Origin: Anisakis pegreffii
Lineage: Eukaryota; Nematoda; Chromadorea; Rhabditida; Anisakidae
Assembly (NCBI GenBank): GCA_035041965.1
Contig: JAPYMA010002574.1
Location: 27,074-91,073 of the forward strand
Reading direction: 5' to 3'
Length of the DNA: 64,000 nt
The position numbers and the translations under genes were made by a program. Of the stretch, positions 57,943 to 64,000 are shown piece by piece (the stretch's first letter is position 1; the number at the start of each line of letters is the position of its first letter). Below the pieces are notes generated by a model that did no database searches, had not been told where the DNA came from, and worked only from the letters and a program-made list of their open reading frames with translations.

Positions 57943-60733
57943 AATGTGAGCAAGAAGTGTTTTTGAATGTAACGCGGTATGATAAAATTTTATGTAATAT
58001 GCTAGCTGTGTGCTTGTGTACTGTTCATTGTCATCTTACTACTAATCGTCACTCATGTTCCACACCACTCACTAACAACGAGTATATGAAAGAAATTCAT
58101 GTGGAAATAAACACACAAACAAATGTCATGAAAATTTTATCTCATAAAAAATTCGACAACCAAACAAGCCAGCATCCATTCTTCAATGACTGAAACACTC
58201 CTATTACAAAATTCACGTCTCTTGGTATATTTATTAATAATAACAACTATCATTATTACTGTACAATTTTTCCATTCTATTCTATTTCATGCACTTTTCA
58301 CTTGTTCACTTGTTCGATTACTTCCCCTCTATTTCACTTTTATATATTCAAACTGCACTATCATCGAATTTTTTCGCTTCATTCCACCATTTCGTCATCT
58401 TCCCAACAAGTTATAAATTCAGTTTCATTCATTACACCCACTAAACAACAACTCCAAACAAGTGCAGATAGGTCTGTATGTGCAAACGTATGTGTGAAGG
58501 TGTTCAAATGAAACAACCTTATTGATGTTCATATCAGTATTTTTTTGAACGAGACAACACATTCATTCCAGCTACAAAATAAGAATGAGCTTCTATTGAG
58601 CAGTATTTCAAAAGATCTTTTCTTGAGCACACCAGCCTCTCTAAATAAACAAATATTCCACGTAATTTATTCATCTTTTGAAACAGTCTAATCGTTTGAT
58701 CGCTTATTCAAACTCAAGATTAAGCGATCAGTTACATTCACGACTAATCTTAATCATTCGTTTAGTATCAGTCAATGATTGTTGTTCATTCATTTTCACG
58801 ATTATCATGTTTAAACAATCAAACGTCACCAATATCACTTTAGCATGCAGCATGTCACTCTTCTCCTTTTTGCAGCGTACACATTTCTGCTTCTTTCCTA
58901 GCCTGATTACCAGAATTATTATGTAACTTCCATGATATTAAGTGAACTGTTTTTCTCGAGTCTACAGATCGTCTTCCCCAATTTTAGCAGTCGTAAGAAT
59001 TTCATCCATTCACTCTTTATACTAAAATTCACGCTGCCTTCTGTAAAATTGATTAAATTTTCAGTTCGAATTGTATTATCCTCAAAAATTCATCGCGAAT
59101 CAGTTCAGCATTTCTATAAACTCCATTTTACGAGCCATTAACTTCATCTAGTTTATAAATCAAACGAATGCAATATTGCAGTTGCAGTATTTTAATATCG
59201 TCAATCATTATAAATCGAGTTGAACTGAGTAAACACAAAAACGAATACCTGGTCAAAACAATGCTAGGATCGCTTGCGATCGAAACACTTATTGCTAGCA
59301 TCGGCATGAAATTAGCCAGTTTTTCCTTATCTGAAGAGTGCATTCCGGAGAAGGAAACCAAACGGAAGAGTTGAATTCATTGCATATGTCATTGGTAAGA
59401 ATGATAACAATAGTAATAATAAGAATAATGACAATAACAACATTGATAACGAACATAATATCATGCAGTTGAATATTTGGCAGTAAACAAATATTACTTC
59501 TAGATTATCATTTCTTGCTGGCCTGAATGTCATTTACATTAGAAATTCTGAAGGAAGATATTTGAAATGAATAGATATGAAACTTTGATAGGGGCGGCAG
59601 TAGTAGCAAATAGCAAATTACAAATATTAGTTGATGCATTAGCACAACAAAAACGTGTTTGCTGAATGAAGAGAAAGGAAGAAAACGGACTGACTGCATT
59701 AACGCACATATACTTTGTCTCATTGAAACTTACCCGCCGTAACCTGTAAGAGAACTATTTAAAAACTGATAACACCCCAAATGTTTATTGCAAGCATTTC
59801 GAATTCATCATTCAGCTTTTATTTTCATAATTTTCTGCTGATACAACCTTCAAGCACATACATATAAGTATTCCTTAGAATACAAGTGCATAGCACAGCA
59901 CCTCAGTGCAATTTTATTTCAATGATTGAAGATGCTTCGCTGTTCAGGATTTCAAATATTCAACCTAAAAAATTCCACCATTTACTTAGGCCAGTGGTTC
60001 TCACGCTCATGCGCTCCGTATCCCCATCTTACCGTATGACCAAACCTCATTTCCTTTCTCCCTAATAATCTATTACTTTTTAGGGAACATTTCGGAAGAA
60101 AATTAGAGAACTAATCCAACGACCGTGAAATTTAATGTTTTTCTATGTCAAGAATTCATTGGTGGTATCAATGGGGTCATTTTCTTGTGACGGAAGAGGC
60201 ATTTTGCAAATATTATTCAACAATCATAGAAAAATCATGAAAAAACTAATCAACAGTGATTTGCAGCCTCCCCAGTTTCTCCCTAGCAGTCTTAAATTCC
60301 CATTCAGAACAAAATTTCCTCCTACAACAGCCACTGAACTATACAGTAATGTAGGCAGGATTTTCAAATAGACTTTTAAAACTTGTGGTCTTCATTTACG
60401 AATGAAACATCGCATCTGAAACAGTTAGAAAATGGATAAATTAACTTATTAGTTCATAAGAAAGTGATTGTTACTCAATACCATGACACTCACTATACCT
60501 CTTCTCAAAAAAGTGTTGAAAACATTCTACGCCGATTGCTTCGCTAAGTGATCAATTTGAGTTTGAAGAAGATACTGTAACGAAAAACATTCGATAAGAA
60601 TAAGGAATAATATTTAATTGGTAGTGACGAAGTTAATGATGGATATGCGTGAGTAACTGAGAATGTGTTCGCTTTGGATAGATGAATGATGCTGACTAGT
60701 TTGCATGAAAAGACCTACTGTTTCGCACTGAAA
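57943..60733. other. AT-rich region without a gene
   Basis: Many overlapping 60-80 codon frames on both strands in T-rich sequence, none with domain or splice support. A GATAACAATAGTAATAATAA-like stretch lies at 59400-59460. Confidence 0.45.
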
Positions 60734-60904
60734 ATGGCTCCTTATGAAGGGAGTCAGTCGGCCGAATCACGCCCCGGGTGTTCCTCTTCTTGTCAGTGTA
60801 CGACGATTAAGTCAGTGAATGTGGGACATGGTTTGGTTCGAATTTGCAAATATGGAGGAAGATTGGGTGGGATGGATATGTGGATATTATGGTTGACGGG
60901 GTGA
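60734..60904 (+). CDS. Possible start exon, unidentified
   Basis: AAAATGGCT start context, then APYEGSQSAESRPGCSSSCQ and CTTIK followed by a possible donor (TCA|GTGAAT), or reading on to a stop at 60904. Its base composition is richer in G+C than the neighbours. Downstream exons would have to lie on the right; none were found. Confidence 0.22.
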   Translation: MAPYEGSQSAESRPGCSSSCQCTTIKSVNVGHGLVRICKYGGRLGGMDMWILWLTG

Positions 60905-63843
60905 ATGGGATGTGTGGATTGATAATGACGATGACGACGACGTTCAATTATATAGGGAGAGAAAATAAAGGAGGATGCAGCGGAGAGAACAGATAGTAAT
61001 TGTGTTTCTTTCATTAAGATTGGTTTAAGATCGCATCGCGATTAACAAAGAAAACAGCAACTGGTATCGTCAACGATGAAACATTTTCGTTTTTCTCTAT
61101 TCTGTATTGCACCATCATAACCCGTTATAAACACAAAGAGACTTATATTTCTTCTTCATCTTCACAACACACCAAGAATAACATCGTTCGTTTTGAGGTA
61201 TGGTATTATTATTCGTATTTTGGGTCGTCGTTTTACGAACGGTATGAAGCAACGAGCAATCAGATAGAAATTGATGATTTCAGAAACCAGTAGAGAAGAG
61301 AGCACAAATCATCAAAATAACCGTAAATATATAACTGCATCATGCGTGAACGAGCAATCTCATTCGTGAGTGGTCGATTAATTTTGAAACAACCTGAGTG
61401 GGCAATAAATGTTTGACTTTCATTCGCCATTGAGTTTACACATTATCATTGCGAAGAAATTATTTCATTCCCTCATTCACCTCGTCTGATCGATCTGTCG
61501 TCCCTGTTCCTTCAAATGATTAGACGGCTAAATATGAATAGCAGTAATACTTATGGATGCGTGTTAGAATTTTATCGCAATCTTCTCTTACCATTTCGTT
61601 TATGACCGAACAAAAAATACTTCTCATTGCTTAAGTCACTAAATTTTCATTGAATTCTCACGATCGGCTATTGTACGTAGTCGAAAATCTCATAAACAAA
61701 TCAAACGAAACGCACTCAACAATAACAATCATTCGAAGAAATGATAATAAGTAGCACATATTCTCTTCGTGGAAACAAAATGTTGAGTGGCGATAAAATA
61801 TGTTCAGTAATAAAATCGATGAAGTGTTGCTCTGAAATTTAGAGTAAGGAAGGATGGATATGAATTAGATCATCATGCTGCACCACACACTTGAAATTAA
61901 TTGTTCTGGTTGTTTGTGAAAAAAATGTTTCAACCGCGATAATTTCTGAACAAAACTTCAGAATACAGGTTTTCGGATTTTCATCAGATATCTTCGGTGT
62001 TTCTTTCTTGAATCGAGATTTCTCCTAACCTATTTCATGTGCAAATAAGTTCTCGTTGTGCTTTTTTGTCTCACCCTTCGCTGGAGGATTCGATGACATA
62101 TTCAGCTGAACGTCAGCCAGCGAACACAAAAAATCCAACTATCCCATTTTTGAAACTTCATATTTTATTGCGATACTGGGTAGAATATTGAAATGAATTA
62201 CTGCTGTGTATCACTAAATTAAACCGTACTGTTAAGGTTCGAAAACAATTCAAAATTATAGGAGGTACTTAAAGATATTGAATTAAAATAATAATAGTTG
62301 TACGCAAAAAAACCGGTTGCATGGACTGTATTTTTGTGAGCAAGTTGATCATGAGTTGAGGTAGCAGCATACAACAATCAACGCACAACAGTGCTTGCAG
62401 CTCGTTTGTGAAGAAATCAACAATATTCATGCTAGACGAATTGTCATGCAATCTTTCATCAAATCGACACTCATAATCCATGATTCAACATAACATAACT
62501 GACGCCAAAAATGTTCACTTTGTCATTCGATCGATCATTCGTTATCTGGAGAACCCAATAAAAATCTTCTTCAATAAACTTGAGGTTGTTTTTTGTTCAA
62601 ATTTCAAGTGTATTTCAAATAGACTTCTTCATCTTGATTAATATCAACACAGCAATTGTTCATTGCTCCTATAGCACACGAAAGCAACTACGATCAAATG
62701 AAAAAATCAGTTTCATCATCAACCACTTTTCAATGCAAATACCTGTTCGCAATCTACCACAACAAAAATTTACTGAGCTGCAATAAACAAATGAATCGAA
62801 AAACTGTAATTTCATTCAAATCGTTAAATAACTAAGCTAACATTCTTCGAAAAAAACTCGTTTAATTCGATGAACCCTAACAACAATCGGGTTCAGATTT
62901 CATCCAGTCATTAAAAATGCAATACCACCCAATCCACTGATGAAAAATGAAACTGCTTGCAGAAAGGCGATAAAATCAATTTGCTCAGCAATTGCAAATA
63001 CGCTCATTTCATTTGTTCATATCAGTTTAGCAATACGTATCAGTTTAGCAATCGAATCCAGTAAGCACCTACAAATGATGACGCCAACGAATTTGTGAGA
63101 TTGTGAGATATGACAACGTGAACCGATCAATGCCTTTCGGAAGAAATGAATCGGTCCAATGAAACATCTTAAATCTTTTGAGAGTCAAACGATGAAAATA
63201 TTCACAATCAGCCTCTCAAATCATTCACCTGTTAAAATTGAGCCTATTAAATCGCTTAAATTAAACCATAATATGCTAATTATTTGCTATTAGAATGCTT
63301 AACTACAAAACGTACACACATCGATACGTAATTTTTTCCATCAGTGCCGATAATCTCTCAGTCTTGCTTTGAAATGTTCAACGCATACATTTTCCAGCAA
63401 ACAAATATGCATAATGCTCGCGAATGATTTTGAGTAATGAACTAGGTGAACTAGTAACGATCAATTTTGAGAACTGCTAAAGAAGGCGGCAACAGACAAC
63501 ACTTCGAGATAACACATCGAGCAAATTTTAAAAAATTCTACATTCAGTTAAAATAAATCGTGAAATAAAGAAGTGTTTCAAGAGTACAATCAAAGCGAAT
63601 ACGAATAAAAAGCAAAGTGGGAACAGATGAGTAGTGTTCATAAAGCGAGTACTAACAACAGTCGCAATAGCGGTAGTAACAAGAATATGTGCTGGTAAGG
63701 TTGCTTGTAGCGAGCCAGCTTTTCATGAGTACAAAATAGTAATCGAAGGCTGCTGACTAAATCAACTAAAAAAGTGATGATGATATGATGCATGCACAGT
63801 GTAACGCAACAAAGAATTTTGTAAACATTTACGCACATTTATA
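60905..63843. other. AT-rich region without a gene
   Basis: No exon-like frames on either strand. Only scattered short frames in A/T-rich sequence. Confidence 0.45.

Positions 63844-64000
<157 letters not shown>

Overview
The window reads as AT-rich nuclear DNA of a nematode. Coding sequence is split into small exons by short introns with GT..AG ends and TTTCAG-like acceptors, and the recognisable genes have close nematode counterparts: an nlp-3 type neuropeptide precursor, a calu-1 type calumenin, a mob-2 type MOB adaptor, an AAGAB (p34) homologue, a divergent Cys-loop channel subunit and a membrane C-type lectin. I saw no rRNA, tRNA, CRISPR or bacterial-type operon. Long stretches of several kb hold no exon I can defend. 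Exon models were joined by hand from splice-site and reading-phase agreement, so junctions are predictions.

Layout. 1-2.1 kb: 3' two thirds of a Cys-loop ligand-gated channel subunit (+). 3.2-5.9 kb: complete AAGAB homologue (-), 7 exons. 8.5-9.1 kb: scraps of an unidentified minus-strand gene with a HEAT-like exon. 9.95-14.0 kb: exons of a secreted, possibly PAN/Apple-like protein (+), poorly resolved, among small repeats. 14.6-17.2 kb: complete calumenin gene (-), 8 exons, all phases agreeing. 18.3-19.1 kb: possible small single-pass membrane protein (-). 19.1-29.3 kb: no secure gene; a microsatellite, a GC-richer island and a short hAT-like element. 29.3-37.9 kb: MOB2-type adaptor (+) with two candidate first exons that both fit the same downstream acceptor. 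38.5 kb: unidentified 120-codon exon. 41.2-47.2 kb: about 15-exon transmembrane C-type lectin (+). 49.6-50.3 kb: nlp-3 type neuropeptide gene (+). 51.5-54.3 kb: several unassigned exons and a minus-strand FN3-domain gene. 54.9-64 kb: mostly simple-sequence-like DNA, ending in a long (AT)n tract.

The genes do not form one pathway. Several fit neuronal or secretory roles: AAGAB (clathrin adaptor assembly), calumenin (ER calcium-binding chaperone), MOB2 (NDR kinase regulation), nlp-3 (neuropeptide), Cys-loop channel and lectin receptor (cell surface). The most unusual non-coding signal is a set of short elements that share a YAGTGRTG-type end but carry different low-complexity interiors.
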